From: Microbacterium sp. SLBN-154
Lineage (GTDB): Bacteria > Actinomycetota > Actinomycetes > Actinomycetales > Microbacteriaceae
DNA: 64,000 nucleotides
Reading direction: 5' to 3'
NCBI RefSeq assembly: GCF_006715565.1
Contig: NZ_VFNL01000001.1
Coordinates: forward strand, 1,426,001-1,490,000
This document shows, piece after piece, positions 35,839 through 44,563 of the stretch. The notes under the pieces are model-generated. The model was not told the DNA's origin. It saw only the letters and a program-made list of their open reading frames with translations, and made no database searches. The first letter of the stretch is position 1; each line of letters starts with the position of its first letter. The position numbers were made by a program, and so were the translations under genes.

Positions 35839-36272
35839 TCCACGCCCGCCGACACGGCGTCGTACAGCTCCTGGGCGGTCGAGGTCGACTTCAGGCGAAC
35901 GACGTCGTCCTCCTCGGAGAACAGCAGGGCGATCCGCGAGAGGATCTCGAGGTGCTCGTCGCCCTTGCCGGCGATGCCGATGACGAACGTGACCTGTTCG
36001 CCGCCCCAGTCGACGCCGCCGTCGTAGCGCACGACCGACAGGCCGGACTCGAGGATGGTGTCCTTCGTCTCGTTGGTGCCGTGCGGGATGGCCAGCTCGT
36101 TGCCCATGTAGGTCGAGACGGTCTGCTCGCGCTGCTGCATCGCGTCGAAGTAGGCGCCGGTGACGGCACCGACCGACTCGAGGATCTCGGCGGCTTCGCG
36201 CATCGCCTCCTCGCGCGTCGCGCTGCCGGAGTGGATGCGGACCTGTCCGGGGGTGAGAACCTCACGTGCCAT
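35835..36272 (-). CDS. mtlF: Mannitol PTS enzyme IIA
   Basis: This 145-residue cytoplasmic protein accepts phosphate from HPr on His64 (in [11 protein letters not shown]) and passes it to the IIB domain of the permease. It is a stand-alone IIA of the mannitol/fructose type. It lies between mtlA and mtlD; a large hairpin in the 111-bp gap upstream separates it from mtlA. Confidence 0.94.
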   Translation of the reverse strand: MAREVLTPGQVRIHSGSATREEAMREAAEILESVGAVTGAYFDAMQQREQTVSTYMGNELAIPHGTNETKDTILESGLSVVRYDGGVDWGGEQVTFVIGIAGKGDEHLEILSRIALLFSEEDDVVRLKSTSTAQELYDAVSAGVE

Positions 36273-36325
36273 GATTTCGCCTTTCGGTCGTGTCGTCGTG
36301 CGTCGTCGACGTCGGTGATGAAGAC

Positions 36326-36368
36326 GGATGCCGGGAGCCGCGCGTCCACGCGTCGGCCCCCGGCATCC
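36326..36368 (-). promoter_or_regulatory. Intercistronic hairpin between mtlA and mtlF
   Basis: GGATGCCGGGAGCCGCGCGT pairs with ACGCGTCGGCCCCCGGCATC, giving about 19 base pairs with one mismatch and a two-base loop. It sits in the gap between the permease and IIA genes and may stabilise the upstream mRNA or partly terminate transcription. Confidence 0.6.
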
Positions 36369-36383
36369 CGGTTCGGCAGATGC

Positions 36384-37940
36384 TTACGCACCATCCTTGT
36401 GCTGATCGCGCACCAATTCCACGACCTCGTCGTACCGCGGCGAGTTCATGAAGTTGTCCACCGACACGTGGATCGCGTCCGGCGTCTGGCGCCGCGCGCG
36501 GTCGGTGAGCTGGTTCTGCGTGATCACGAGGTCGGCGGAGTCGTCGAGCGCGGCGATGGCCTTGTTGACCACGGTCACGTCTTCGATGCCGGCCTTCTTG
36601 ATCTTGTTGCGCAGGACGCTCGCGCCCATCGCCGACGATCCCATGCCGGCGTCGCAGGCGAACACGATGCTCTTCACTTCGCGCTCGGTCATGACCGCCG
36701 GCTCCACGCCGCCGCCGGCCTGGGTGGCCGCCCCGCCGCGCAGATTCGACAGCGCGTCGGAGGACTTCCCCTTGGCCGCCTCGGTCTGGGTGATCGCCGC
36801 ACCGAAGGCGTCGTCGGTCGCCGCGAGGGCCTCGAGGTCGCGCTTGCGCGAAGCCCGGAGGATGACCGCGGCGATGAGGAACGTCACGCCCGCCGACAGG
36901 ATGACCGAGAGGATGACGGCGAAGTAGGCGCCGTTCGCGGTCTGCAGCATCACCGCGATGATGCTTCCGGGAGCAGCCGGCGCCCGAAGCGCACCACCGA
37001 GCAGCATGTTGGTGGTGACACCGGTCATGCCGCCCGCGATGAGGGCCAGGATCACGGCCGGCTTCATCAGCGCGTAGGGGAAGTAGACCTCGTGGATGCC
37101 GCCGAAGAACTGGATGATCGCGGCGCCCGGGGCCGACGCGCGGGCGGCGCCGAGTCCGAAGATCGCGAACGCCAGCAGCAGGCCGAGGCCCGGGCCGGGG
37201 TTGGCCTCGAGGAGGAACAGGATCGACGAGCCCTGCTCGTCGGCCTGCTGGATGCCGAGCGGTGTCAGCACGCCGTGGTTGATGGCGTTGTTGAGGAAGA
37301 GCACCTTCGCCGGCTCGATGATGATGCTCGTCAGTGGCAGGAGGTTCGCCTCGACGAGGAAGTCCACCGCGTTGCTGAGCGTGGTCATCAGGCCGTTGAC
37401 CAGCCACGCGATCGGGTAGAACCCGACGACGGCCATGACGAAGCCCCAGATGCCGGCCGAGAACATGTTCACGAGCATCTCGAAGCCGGCGCGGATCTTT
37501 CCGTCCCACAGGCTGTCGAGCCACTTCATGGTGTACGCCGCCAGCGGCGCCATGATCATCGCGCCGATGAACATGTGCACCTGGCCGAGCTGGTTGTCGG
37601 CGGGGAGGGTCGCGTTGATGTCGGCGATCAGCTTGTCCGACCCGGCGATGGCGCCCATCACCGCGATCGAGGCGACCACGCCACCGCGCACACCGTAGAC
37701 GATGGTGCCGCCGGTGTAGGCGATGATGATCGGCAGCAGGTAGTGGATGAACGGACCGACGATGGTCGCGAGGTCGGCGTTGGGCGTCCAGCCCACCTCG
37801 ATGAAGAACGCCGTGAAGATGCCCCAGGCGATCAGCGCCGGAATGTTCGGCATGATCATGCCGGACAGGAACGTTCCGAAGCGTTGAACGCCGACCCGCA
37901 CCCCTCCGGGCTTGCGCGCCGGTGCAGACGTCGTTGTCAT
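36384..37940 (-). CDS. mtlA: Mannitol PTS permease, enzyme IICB
   Basis: This 518-residue permease imports and phosphorylates mannitol. Residues 1 to about 365 are the IIC membrane domain, with the substrate motif GGIHEVYFPY near residues 280-289. A linker follows, then the IIB domain with phospho-cysteine Cys429 in FACDAGMGSSAMG. The IIA domain of the E. coli fusion is absent and is supplied by the next gene. It overlaps the ptsI stop by 4 bp. Confidence 0.96.
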   Translation of the reverse strand: MTTTSAPARKPGGVRVGVQRFGTFLSGMIMPNIPALIAWGIFTAFFIEVGWTPNADLATIVGPFIHYLLPIIIAYTGGTIVYGVRGGVVASIAVMGAIAGSDKLIADINATLPADNQLGQVHMFIGAMIMAPLAAYTMKWLDSLWDGKIRAGFEMLVNMFSAGIWGFVMAVVGFYPIAWLVNGLMTTLSNAVDFLVEANLLPLTSIIIEPAKVLFLNNAINHGVLTPLGIQQADEQGSSILFLLEANPGPGLGLLLAFAIFGLGAARASAPGAAIIQFFGGIHEVYFPYALMKPAVILALIAGGMTGVTTNMLLGGALRAPAAPGSIIAVMLQTANGAYFAVILSVILSAGVTFLIAAVILRASRKRDLEALAATDDAFGAAITQTEAAKGKSSDALSNLRGGAATQAGGGVEPAVMTEREVKSIVFACDAGMGSSAMGASVLRNKIKKAGIEDVTVVNKAIAALDDSADLVITQNQLTDRARRQTPDAIHVSVDNFMNSPRYDEVVELVRDQHKDGA

Positions 37941-39658
37941 TGCTGTGTCTCCTTCGTTGTGGTCGCGGCCCCGCGTTCGGTGGCGAGGAGGGCCGCATCT
38001 CGGGCTGCCGCGGCGTCATCCGCGGCGAGGGAAGCCTCGGCGATCGCGCGTGCGTCGTCGAGGGTGTACTGCAGGAGGGTGGCGCGCACGTCCGCGAGGG
38101 CGCTCGGCGCCATCGACAGGCTCGTCGCCCCGAGCCCGACCAGCACGACGGCGAGCAGCGGGTCGGCTGCGGCTTCGCCGCAGATCCCCACGGGTTTGCC
38201 GTGCGTGCGTCCGGCGTCGCCCACCTCACGGATGAGGCGGAGGACCGACGGATGCCACGGGTCCTGGAACCCCGCGACGGACCCGAGCAGGCGGTCGGCG
38301 GCGAGGGTGTACTGGGTGAGGTCGTTCGTGCCGATCGAGGCGAAGTCGGCATGGGCGAGGATGCGGTCGGCGAGGAGCGCCGAGGAGGGCACCTCCACCA
38401 TCACCCCCGCGGTGCGGATGCCGTACTCCTTCGCCAGCGCCGTGAAGTACGCCGTCTCCTCGACGGTGGCGACCATCGGCGCCATGACCCACAGATCGGC
38501 GGGGCCCTCGGGGGAGCGCCGCGTCGCGGCATCCGCCTCCGCCAGCGCCGTGAGCTGCTCGCGCAGGATGTCCTCGCTCGCGCGGAGCGCGCGCAAGCCG
38601 CGGAGCCCGAGCGCGGGATTCTCCTCGTGCGCATCGTTGAGGAACGGCAGGGGCTTGTCGGCCCCGGCGTCGAGCACGCGCACGACGACCTTCTTGCCGG
38701 GGAACGCCCGCAGCAGCTGTTCGTAGCTCTCGCGCTGCTGCTCGACCGTCGGCGCGGAGGAGGCGCTGAGGAAGAGGAACTCGGTGCGGAAGAGCCCCAC
38801 GCCTTCGGCGCCGAGTGCCACGGCTTCGGCGGCGCCCTCGGGCTTGCCGAGGTTCGCCAGGAGCGGCACGGGGGTCCCGTCGGCCAGGGCGCCGTTGGTG
38901 ATCGGCGCGGCCGCCGCATTCGCGCGGGCGTCGGCGCGCACGCGCGCCCGCTGGAGTTCGTCGTCGCTGGGGTCGGCGGTCACCACGCCGGCCGCGGCGT
39001 CGACGATCACGCTCTGCCCCTCGGTCAGTGCGGCGGCGCCGGCGGCGCCGACGACGGCGACGATCCCCTTCTCGCGGGCGAGGATGGCGGTGTGCGAGGT
39101 CGGTCCGCCCTCGGTGGTCACGAGGGCGAGCACCTGGTCGAGATCGAGCAGGGCGGTGTCGGCGGGGGCGAGGTCTTTGGCGACGAGGACGAACGGATGA
39201 CCCGGCTCGGGCACCCCGGGGGCCGCTACGCCCCGCAGCCGCGCGATGACGCGCTGCGCGACGTCGTCGAGGTCGGCGGCGCGCTCGCCGAGGTAGCCGC
39301 CGACGGCGGTGAGCTGGTCGCGGAACGCGGCGAACGCCTCGAAGACCGCGCGTTCGCCGGTCTTGCCGTCGGCCAGTCGCGTGCCGATCTCGTCGGACAG
39401 CGTCGGGTCCTCGGCCATCATGGCCTGCGCCTCGAGAACGTCCTGCGCGGCGCCGCCGGCCTGCTCGGCGCGCTCTTCGAGTTCGCGGGCGACCGCCGCC
39501 ACCGCCTCGTCGACGCGCGCCCGTTCGGCGGTCTCGCCGATCATGCTGGGCTCGTCGGCGGGGGCGGGCAGCGGCTCGGCCATGCGCGCCACCGGGCCCT
39601 GCGCGACGCCCAGCCCGATCCCGACGCCGCGGATCTCGGAACGTGTCACGGTGCTCAC
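37937..39658 (-). CDS. ptsI: PTS enzyme I (phosphoenolpyruvate-protein phosphotransferase)
   Basis: This 573-residue enzyme starts the PTS chain by transferring phosphate from PEP to HPr. The phospho-histidine is His189 in TTEGGPTSHTAIL. The PEP-binding TIM-barrel half contains LFRTEFLFL, SIGTNDLTQYTLA and VGICGEAAADP with the active-site cysteine. The length is normal. It sits within the mannitol operon and overlaps both mtlA and ptsH by 4 bp, so the general and specific PTS parts are co-expressed. Confidence 0.96.
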   Translation of the reverse strand: MSTVTRSEIRGVGIGLGVAQGPVARMAEPLPAPADEPSMIGETAERARVDEAVAAVARELEERAEQAGGAAQDVLEAQAMMAEDPTLSDEIGTRLADGKTGERAVFEAFAAFRDQLTAVGGYLGERAADLDDVAQRVIARLRGVAAPGVPEPGHPFVLVAKDLAPADTALLDLDQVLALVTTEGGPTSHTAILAREKGIVAVVGAAGAAALTEGQSVIVDAAAGVVTADPSDDELQRARVRADARANAAAAPITNGALADGTPVPLLANLGKPEGAAEAVALGAEGVGLFRTEFLFLSASSAPTVEQQRESYEQLLRAFPGKKVVVRVLDAGADKPLPFLNDAHEENPALGLRGLRALRASEDILREQLTALAEADAATRRSPEGPADLWVMAPMVATVEETAYFTALAKEYGIRTAGVMVEVPSSALLADRILAHADFASIGTNDLTQYTLAADRLLGSVAGFQDPWHPSVLRLIREVGDAGRTHGKPVGICGEAAADPLLAVVLVGLGATSLSMAPSALADVRATLLQYTLDDARAIAEASLAADDAAAARDAALLATERGAATTTKETQQ

Positions 39659-39930
39659 GCCGCGTCGTGGTCGGTGGTGAGCAGTTCGCTCAGCGCGTCG
39701 AGCACGTTCTCGGCGTTGTCGCCGTCGGCGGTGAGCGTGACGTAGTCGCCCTGGTCGACGCCGAGCGAGATCACGCCGAGGATGCTCGCGGCGTTCACCG
39801 GCTCGCCCGAGCCCTTGGCCACCGTGATCGGGATGCCGGCTTCCTTCGCCGCCTGCGCGAAGAGCTTTGCGGGGCGGGCGTGCAGCCCGTGCGACGATCC
39901 GATGCGCACCGTGCGGGTCAGGGGGGCCAT
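39655..39930 (-). CDS. ptsH: Phosphocarrier protein HPr
   Basis: This 91-residue protein relays phosphate from enzyme I to the IIA proteins on His17 in GLHARPAKLF. A serine in SILGVISLGVDQGDYVTL lies in the regulatory Ser46 region of Gram-positive HPr. It overlaps ptsI by 4 bp and follows the small IIB-like gene. Confidence 0.95.
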   Translation of the reverse strand: MAPLTRTVRIGSSHGLHARPAKLFAQAAKEAGIPITVAKGSGEPVNAASILGVISLGVDQGDYVTLTADGDNAENVLDALSELLTTDHDAA

Positions 39931-39976
39931 GGTGATTCCTCTCCTCGGTTCTCAGTGGGGGCTGACTCGCGGGGAG

Positions 39977-40333
39977 TCAGGTGTGCGCGGGGTTCTCGGC
40001 CCCGGCATCGGTCGTGGTCTCCGGTGCCGCGACGGCGACCGCGCGACGCACGAGCTCCAACGTGCGGGTGCCGTCGAGGTCGGCGAAGACGTCGTCGGGC
40101 AGCAGCACCACCGTCGCCATCCGCGGGCCCGCCGCCTGTTCGATGTGCGGGAGCGCATCGGCGAGGTGCGGACCGACGAGGATCACGTCGGCAGCATCGA
40201 GGTCGATCGGGAGCGACTGCTCGGTCCCGGCGACGGCGGTCCAGGGCAGTCCCGCATCCTGTGCGGCGCGACGCACACGCTGCGCCACGAAGGTGCTGGA
40301 CGCACCCGCTCCACACACGACAAGGATCCGCAT
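39977..40333 (-). CDS. Stand-alone PTS IIB-like protein (lactose/cellobiose type)
   Basis: This 118-residue protein has the P-loop of cytoplasmic IIB domains, MRILVVCGAGASSTFVAQRV, with Cys8 as the presumed phosphorylation site, and a fold like lactose/cellobiose IIB. No matching IIC is near. It is the first gene of the leftward mannitol/general PTS run, with GGAGG upstream of the ATG. It may phosphorylate or signal to the divergent PRD regulator, or be an orphan domain; this is inference. Confidence 0.8.
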   Translation of the reverse strand: MRILVVCGAGASSTFVAQRVRRAAQDAGLPWTAVAGTEQSLPIDLDAADVILVGPHLADALPHIEQAAGPRMATVVLLPDDVFADLDGTRTLELVRRAVAVAAPETTTDAGAENPAHT

Positions 40334-40395
40334 TGATCCGCCCTCCTCGTGAGCGATTCTTGTGAAGTCGCTGAGGGCCGACAAGTCACGCATTC

Positions 40396-40411
40396 TTCCG
40401 CCCGGGCGGAA
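40396..40411. promoter_or_regulatory. Palindrome in the PTS/regulator divergent promoter region
   Basis: TTCCGCCCGGGCGGAA is a perfect 16-bp palindrome midway between the IIB-like gene (start 40333) and the PRD regulator (start 40504). It is a candidate operator for the regulator; no functional evidence is visible. Confidence 0.45.
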
Positions 40412-40503
40412 ACCCAGGCCTGCCCCCGGGCTCTGCGGGCCGCGGCGTGGTTGACTGGTGCTCGATCCGGACCGCGGCACGGCGGCCCGGCGGAGGGGTG
40501 CCC

Positions 40504-42435
40504 GTGACCAGAGCCAGGCAGGATCGCCTGCTGACGCTTCTGCTGCGGGACGGCACCTGGGCGACGGCAGCGACCCTGGCCGATGCGCTCGGGGTCACCC
40601 CCCGCAGCATCCGCTCGTACGTCACCTCGGTGAACGCTCGCGTCGCCCCCGGGGTCGCGATCGAGTCGGGTCCGCTGGGCTACCGGGCGGGCCCGGAGGG
40701 TGCCGTCGCTCTGCGGGCAGGCGGGGGAACGGATGCCGGGACACCACGTGACCGGCTGCACACCGTCATCCGCGGCCTCCTCGACACCGACACCGGGATC
40801 GACCTGTTCGACACCGCGATGGAACTGCACGTCAGTCCGGCCACGCTCGAGGCCGACCTCGCGCGCGTCCGCGGCCTTCTCAGCGGAACCGAGCTGACCC
40901 TGGAGCGCTCGGCGTCCACGGCGCGACTGCGCGGCGGGGAGATGGCCCGGCGGCGCCTCCTCAGCAGACTTGCGCACGACGAGATGGATGCCGGTGCGTT
41001 CGACCTCGCGGCGCTCCGGCGGAGCCTTGCCGGCACCGCCGTCGACGCCGACGCGTTCGGCGCGTTCAAGTCCGACCTCGTCGCCGAGCTCGGCGGCCTC
41101 GGCTATTACGTCAACGAGCTCGGCATCGCCGACGTCGTCATGCACATCGCCATCGCCGCCGACCGGGTCGCCCACCGGCATCCGCTCTCTCACGACCCCG
41201 CGTCAGGCAGCGACGCCGGGGCCGACGTCGCGGCCGTGATCGAACGGCTCGTGCAGCAGCACTTCGGCGTGCGGCTGGGGGAGGGCGACGTCCAGCACCT
41301 CGCCGCGCTCGTGCTCACCCGTGTGATCGCGCCCGGCGGCGAGGCCGTGCAGGCGCGGGCGCGACCGGCGCTCGACCCGCAGGTGGAGACGGCGGTGCGC
41401 ACGGCCGTCGGGCGCGCGGCGCGGGAGTTCCTCGTCGACATCGACGATGAGGACTTCATCACCCGGCTGGCGCTTCACGTTCAGAATCTCCGGCATCGTG
41501 CGCAGGACCAGGCGTGGTCGCGGAACCCTCTCACCCGGTCGCTCAAGTCGACGTATCCGATGATCTTCGAGCTGGCGGTCTACATCGCCGGCGAGCTCGA
41601 CGCCGAGCTGGGCTTCCCGCTTCCCGACGACGAGATCGCCTACATCGCGATGCACGTCGGGGGCCGGCTCGAGCGGAGCCGCCAGAACGCTCAGCTGCTG
41701 ACGGCCACGATCGTGTGCCCGGGATACTACGAGCTCCACGAGCTGCTGCGATCCAGCGTGGACCGCTCGCTCGGCCAGGCGATCGAGGTCGTCGGCGTCG
41801 AGACGCGCGTCGACCCCGACTGGGAGAACCTCGGCACCGACCTGGTGCTCACGACGATCGACGCGCCGGTGACGGGGGAGCGGATCGTCCGGATCCAGCC
41901 GTTCCTCACCGACGCCGACGTCGAGCGCGTGCAGGCCGCGGCGGGCCGGGTGCGGCGCGGGCGGCGTCTGGCGCGGCTGCGCACCGAGCTCGAGCGGTAC
42001 TTTCCCGCCGACGCCTTCGTGCGCGGGCTCGACGTCGACGACACCGGCGAGGAGGGGGTCATCCGCCGCCTCGGCGGCATGCTCGTCGCCCGGGGTGTCA
42101 TCGACGACGATTACGTCGAGCGGTCGATCCAGCGCGAGCGGATGTCGTCGACGGCATTCACCGACGCGCTGGCCGTGCCCCACGCGATCGGGATGACCGC
42201 GACACGCACCGCCATCGCGGTGGGCGTCGCCGAGGGGTCGATTCCGTGGGGTGACTCGCGGGTGCAGGTCGTCGCGATGGTGGCGTTCTCCGAGGGCGAC
42301 CGCGAGGCCTTCCAGACGGTCTTCGAGCAGCTGGTCGAGGTCTTCTCCGAGCGCGAGAGCGTGTCGCGGATCGTCCGGCGGGGCACCGACTTCCCCGCCT
42401 TCCTCGACGAGCTCGTCGCCGTCATCGACGGCTAG
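40504..42435 (+). CDS. mtlR: PRD-containing mannitol operon regulator (MtlR/BglG-like)
   Basis: This 643-residue protein has an N-terminal helix-turn-helix (TLADALGVTPRSIRSYVTSV), two PTS regulation domains in the middle (DVVMHIAIAADRVAHRH and DEIAYIAMHVGGRLERS with the phosphorylatable histidines), a IIB-like domain (TATIVCPGYYE) and a C-terminal IIA domain with AVPHAIGM. This is the MtlR/ManR/LicR plan, in which PTS phosphorylation sets activity. GTG at 40504 follows GGAGG by seven bases. It is divergent from the PTS genes it presumably activates. Confidence 0.9.
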   Translation: MTRARQDRLLTLLLRDGTWATAATLADALGVTPRSIRSYVTSVNARVAPGVAIESGPLGYRAGPEGAVALRAGGGTDAGTPRDRLHTVIRGLLDTDTGIDLFDTAMELHVSPATLEADLARVRGLLSGTELTLERSASTARLRGGEMARRRLLSRLAHDEMDAGAFDLAALRRSLAGTAVDADAFGAFKSDLVAELGGLGYYVNELGIADVVMHIAIAADRVAHRHPLSHDPASGSDAGADVAAVIERLVQQHFGVRLGEGDVQHLAALVLTRVIAPGGEAVQARARPALDPQVETAVRTAVGRAAREFLVDIDDEDFITRLALHVQNLRHRAQDQAWSRNPLTRSLKSTYPMIFELAVYIAGELDAELGFPLPDDEIAYIAMHVGGRLERSRQNAQLLTATIVCPGYYELHELLRSSVDRSLGQAIEVVGVETRVDPDWENLGTDLVLTTIDAPVTGERIVRIQPFLTDADVERVQAAAGRVRRGRRLARLRTELERYFPADAFVRGLDVDDTGEEGVIRRLGGMLVARGVIDDDYVERSIQRERMSSTAFTDALAVPHAIGMTATRTAIAVGVAEGSIPWGDSRVQVVAMVAFSEGDREAFQTVFEQLVEVFSERESVSRIVRRGTDFPAFLDELVAVIDG

Positions 42436-42447
42436 CGTCGCTCGCGC

Positions 42448-42532
42448 GTTCCCAACTCCTGCAGAATCGCCGGGCGCCCGGCCTCGACGGCGCATCCGGC
42501 GGCGTCGACCCCGTTCTGCAGGAGTTGCGGAC
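42448..42532. repeat. Palindrome-ended element, family 1, solitary copy
   Basis: This is an 85-bp element with left end GTTCCCAACTCCTGCAGAAT and right end TTCTGCAGGAGTTGCGGAC. It starts 12 bp after the mtlR stop and lies between convergent genes, with no nuclease gene beside it. The interior shares no clear similarity with copies 1 and 2. Confidence 0.88.
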
Positions 42533-42567
42533 AGCCGGCGGAGCGGCCCGGCGCCGGGAGCCCGCGG

Positions 42568-43152
42568 TCAGCCGCGGCGCAGCCGCGCCTGCAGGCCCAG
42601 CCGCGCGGCCGGCCACTCATGGGGGAGGAGCGAGTACACCGCGGTGTCGCGCAGCGACCCGTCGGGGCCCAGACGGTGGTTGCGCAGGATCCCGTCGAGC
42701 TTCGCGCCGAGGCGCTCAATCGCTGCGCGCGACTGCCGGTTGTGGAAGTGGGTGCGGAACTCCACCGCGATCGCGTCGCACACCTCGAAGGCGTGCCCGA
42801 GCAGGAGCAGCTTCGCGGCCGTGTTCACCGCCGTGCGCTGCGCTGCCACGCCCAGCCAGGTGTAACCGATCTCCACGTGCCGATGGGCCTGATCGATGTT
42901 GCAGAAGGTCGTCATGCCGACGGCCACGCCGGTGTCGGCGCGCACGACCGCCCACGGGTTCATCTCGCCGCGCTCCCCCCACGCCCGCCGCTGCGCGATC
43001 TCGGCATCGACGTCGGCGGGGGACGGCACGGAGGTGTACCAGGCGTGCTCGAGCCCCTCGGGGGCCCGACGCAGGTCGACGGCGTGGTCAGCCGTCAAGG
43101 GCTCGAGCCGGACGTGAGCGTTTTCGAGGATGACGGGGTCGGTCAGCAGCAC
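42568..43152 (-). CDS. GNAT acetyltransferase
   Basis: This 194-residue protein has the RimJ/RimL-type layout: VRLEPLTADHAVDLRRA at the N-terminus, VEIGYTWLGVAAQRTAVNTAAKLLLLGHAFE for acetyl-CoA binding and FRTHFHNRQSRAAIERLGAKLDGILRNH. The last motif matches proteins that acetylate small molecules or ribosomal proteins. The GTG at 43152 was chosen because it directly precedes the conserved beginning. It lies 10 bp after an MFS gene on the same strand. Confidence 0.85.
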   Translation of the reverse strand: MLLTDPVILENAHVRLEPLTADHAVDLRRAPEGLEHAWYTSVPSPADVDAEIAQRRAWGERGEMNPWAVVRADTGVAVGMTTFCNIDQAHRHVEIGYTWLGVAAQRTAVNTAAKLLLLGHAFEVCDAIAVEFRTHFHNRQSRAAIERLGAKLDGILRNHRLGPDGSLRDTAVYSLLPHEWPAARLGLQARLRRG

Positions 43153-43162
43153 GCCCGTCAGC

Positions 43163-44563
43163 CTACGCGCGCTCGCCCCCCTCGCCGGCCCGGTCACCGT
43201 CGCGGTCGTCGGCCCCCGCTGTCTCGCCCATCGCGGCCTGGACCACCACCGCCCCGGTCGCCGGATCCGGTGCGCGCGACGCCGCCCGCGCGGCAACGAT
43301 CGCCCGGCGCCCGGCCGGCACGGTGACCGCCAGCCCGATGACGATGAAGGTCAGGACACCGGCGGCCACCAGCAGGGTCTCGATCGGCACCCTGTCGGCG
43401 AGCGGTCCGAAGAACACCATCCCGATCGGCATCGCCACGGCCATAACGATCCCGACGAAGCCGAACACGCGGCCCTGCCGTTCGGGTTCGACGGTCTCCT
43501 GCAGGAGCGTCATCGACGGCGTCGAGAAGAACGGCACCGCCAGTCCGACCAGGAACATGAAGCCGAAGAACACCCACACGTTCGGCGACAGTCCGAGACC
43601 CACCGAGAGACCGCCGAACACCAGCGACGACACCACGATGAGACCGATCCGGCTACGCCGCGCGAAGAAGGTCGCGACCACGACGCCGCCCAGCGTCATC
43701 CCGATGCTGAAGGCGACCTCCAGCACCGCGAGATTGACGACGTTCTGCTGCTCACCCGCGTCGAACGAGCGCACCAGCATCAGCGGGGTCAGGTTCGACG
43801 GGGCGACGGTGAGGAGGAAGATGATGGCGAACACGATCAGCAGCCACCGCACGAACGCGTGGTGCGCGATGTACCGCACCCCGTCGACGAGGTCGGCGAA
43901 GTACGCCGTCGGTGCGCCCTCGGCCCGGCGCACCGCCCGCACCGGGATGAGAGCCAGGAGGCCGATCCCGATGACGGCGGTGACGACGTCGATGAAGAAG
44001 ATCGGAACGAGGGATGCCGCGGTGCCGCCTGTCGCGGCGGACGCCCAGGCGTAGATCGCGCCGGCCGCAGCCGGGGCCAGTAGAGCCATCGCCGACTGGA
44101 TCGACCCGTTCAGGCCGTTGATCCGCATCAGGTGGCGCGTCGGGGTGATCTGCGGGATGAGCGCCGAGACCGCCGGCATCTGGATTCCCGCGCCCGCCGA
44201 GCGGATCGCCAGGGCCAGGAAGACCAGCCACAGGTCGTCGTATCCGGTCAGCATGATCAGCGCGAGACCCAGCGTGGTGGCCGCGATGGCGGCATCGGCC
44301 CCCATGATCAGGAACTTGCGGTTGTGCCGGTCGGCCCACACTCCGCCGAAGATCGACACGATCGCCTGCGGCAGGAATCCGAAGACGGCGGCCAGGGTCA
44401 TGATCAGCCCCGACTCGTAGGTGATCGTGAGATACCAGAAGACGGCGTACTGCACGAGCATCGAGCCGAGAAGGCTCGCGGTCTGGCCGCTGAGGAAGAA
44501 GACGACGTTCCGTAGCCAGCCCGGGGCGTCTGCGGTGTCGACCGGGGCCGCGTCGGAGCTCAT
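43163..44563 (-). CDS. MFS exporter (EntS/DHA3-like)
   Basis: This 466-residue transporter has 12 predicted membrane segments. GGVWADRHNRKFLIMGAD is the MFS loop 2-3 motif, and FFLSGQTASLLGSMLVQYAVFWYLT is typical of the DHA3/EntS drug or siderophore exporters. The charged C-terminal tail of about 45 residues is not conserved. The ATG at 44563 overlaps the upstream mutase stop by 4 bp. The substrate is unknown. Confidence 0.86.
   Translation of the reverse strand: MSSDAAPVDTADAPGWLRNVVFFLSGQTASLLGSMLVQYAVFWYLTITYESGLIMTLAAVFGFLPQAIVSIFGGVWADRHNRKFLIMGADAAIAATTLGLALIMLTGYDDLWLVFLALAIRSAGAGIQMPAVSALIPQITPTRHLMRINGLNGSIQSAMALLAPAAAGAIYAWASAATGGTAASLVPIFFIDVVTAVIGIGLLALIPVRAVRRAEGAPTAYFADLVDGVRYIAHHAFVRWLLIVFAIIFLLTVAPSNLTPLMLVRSFDAGEQQNVVNLAVLEVAFSIGMTLGGVVVATFFARRSRIGLIVVSSLVFGGLSVGLGLSPNVWVFFGFMFLVGLAVPFFSTPSMTLLQETVEPERQGRVFGFVGIVMAVAMPIGMVFFGPLADRVPIETLLVAAGVLTFIVIGLAVTVPAGRRAIVAARAASRAPDPATGAVVVQAAMGETAGADDRDGDRAGEGGERA

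Noticed and set aside
35952..38726. A 924-codon open frame on the plus strand
   Set aside because: It is antisense to mtlF, mtlA and ptsI, whose products have clear motifs. The translation is Arg/Asp/His-rich shadow sequence.
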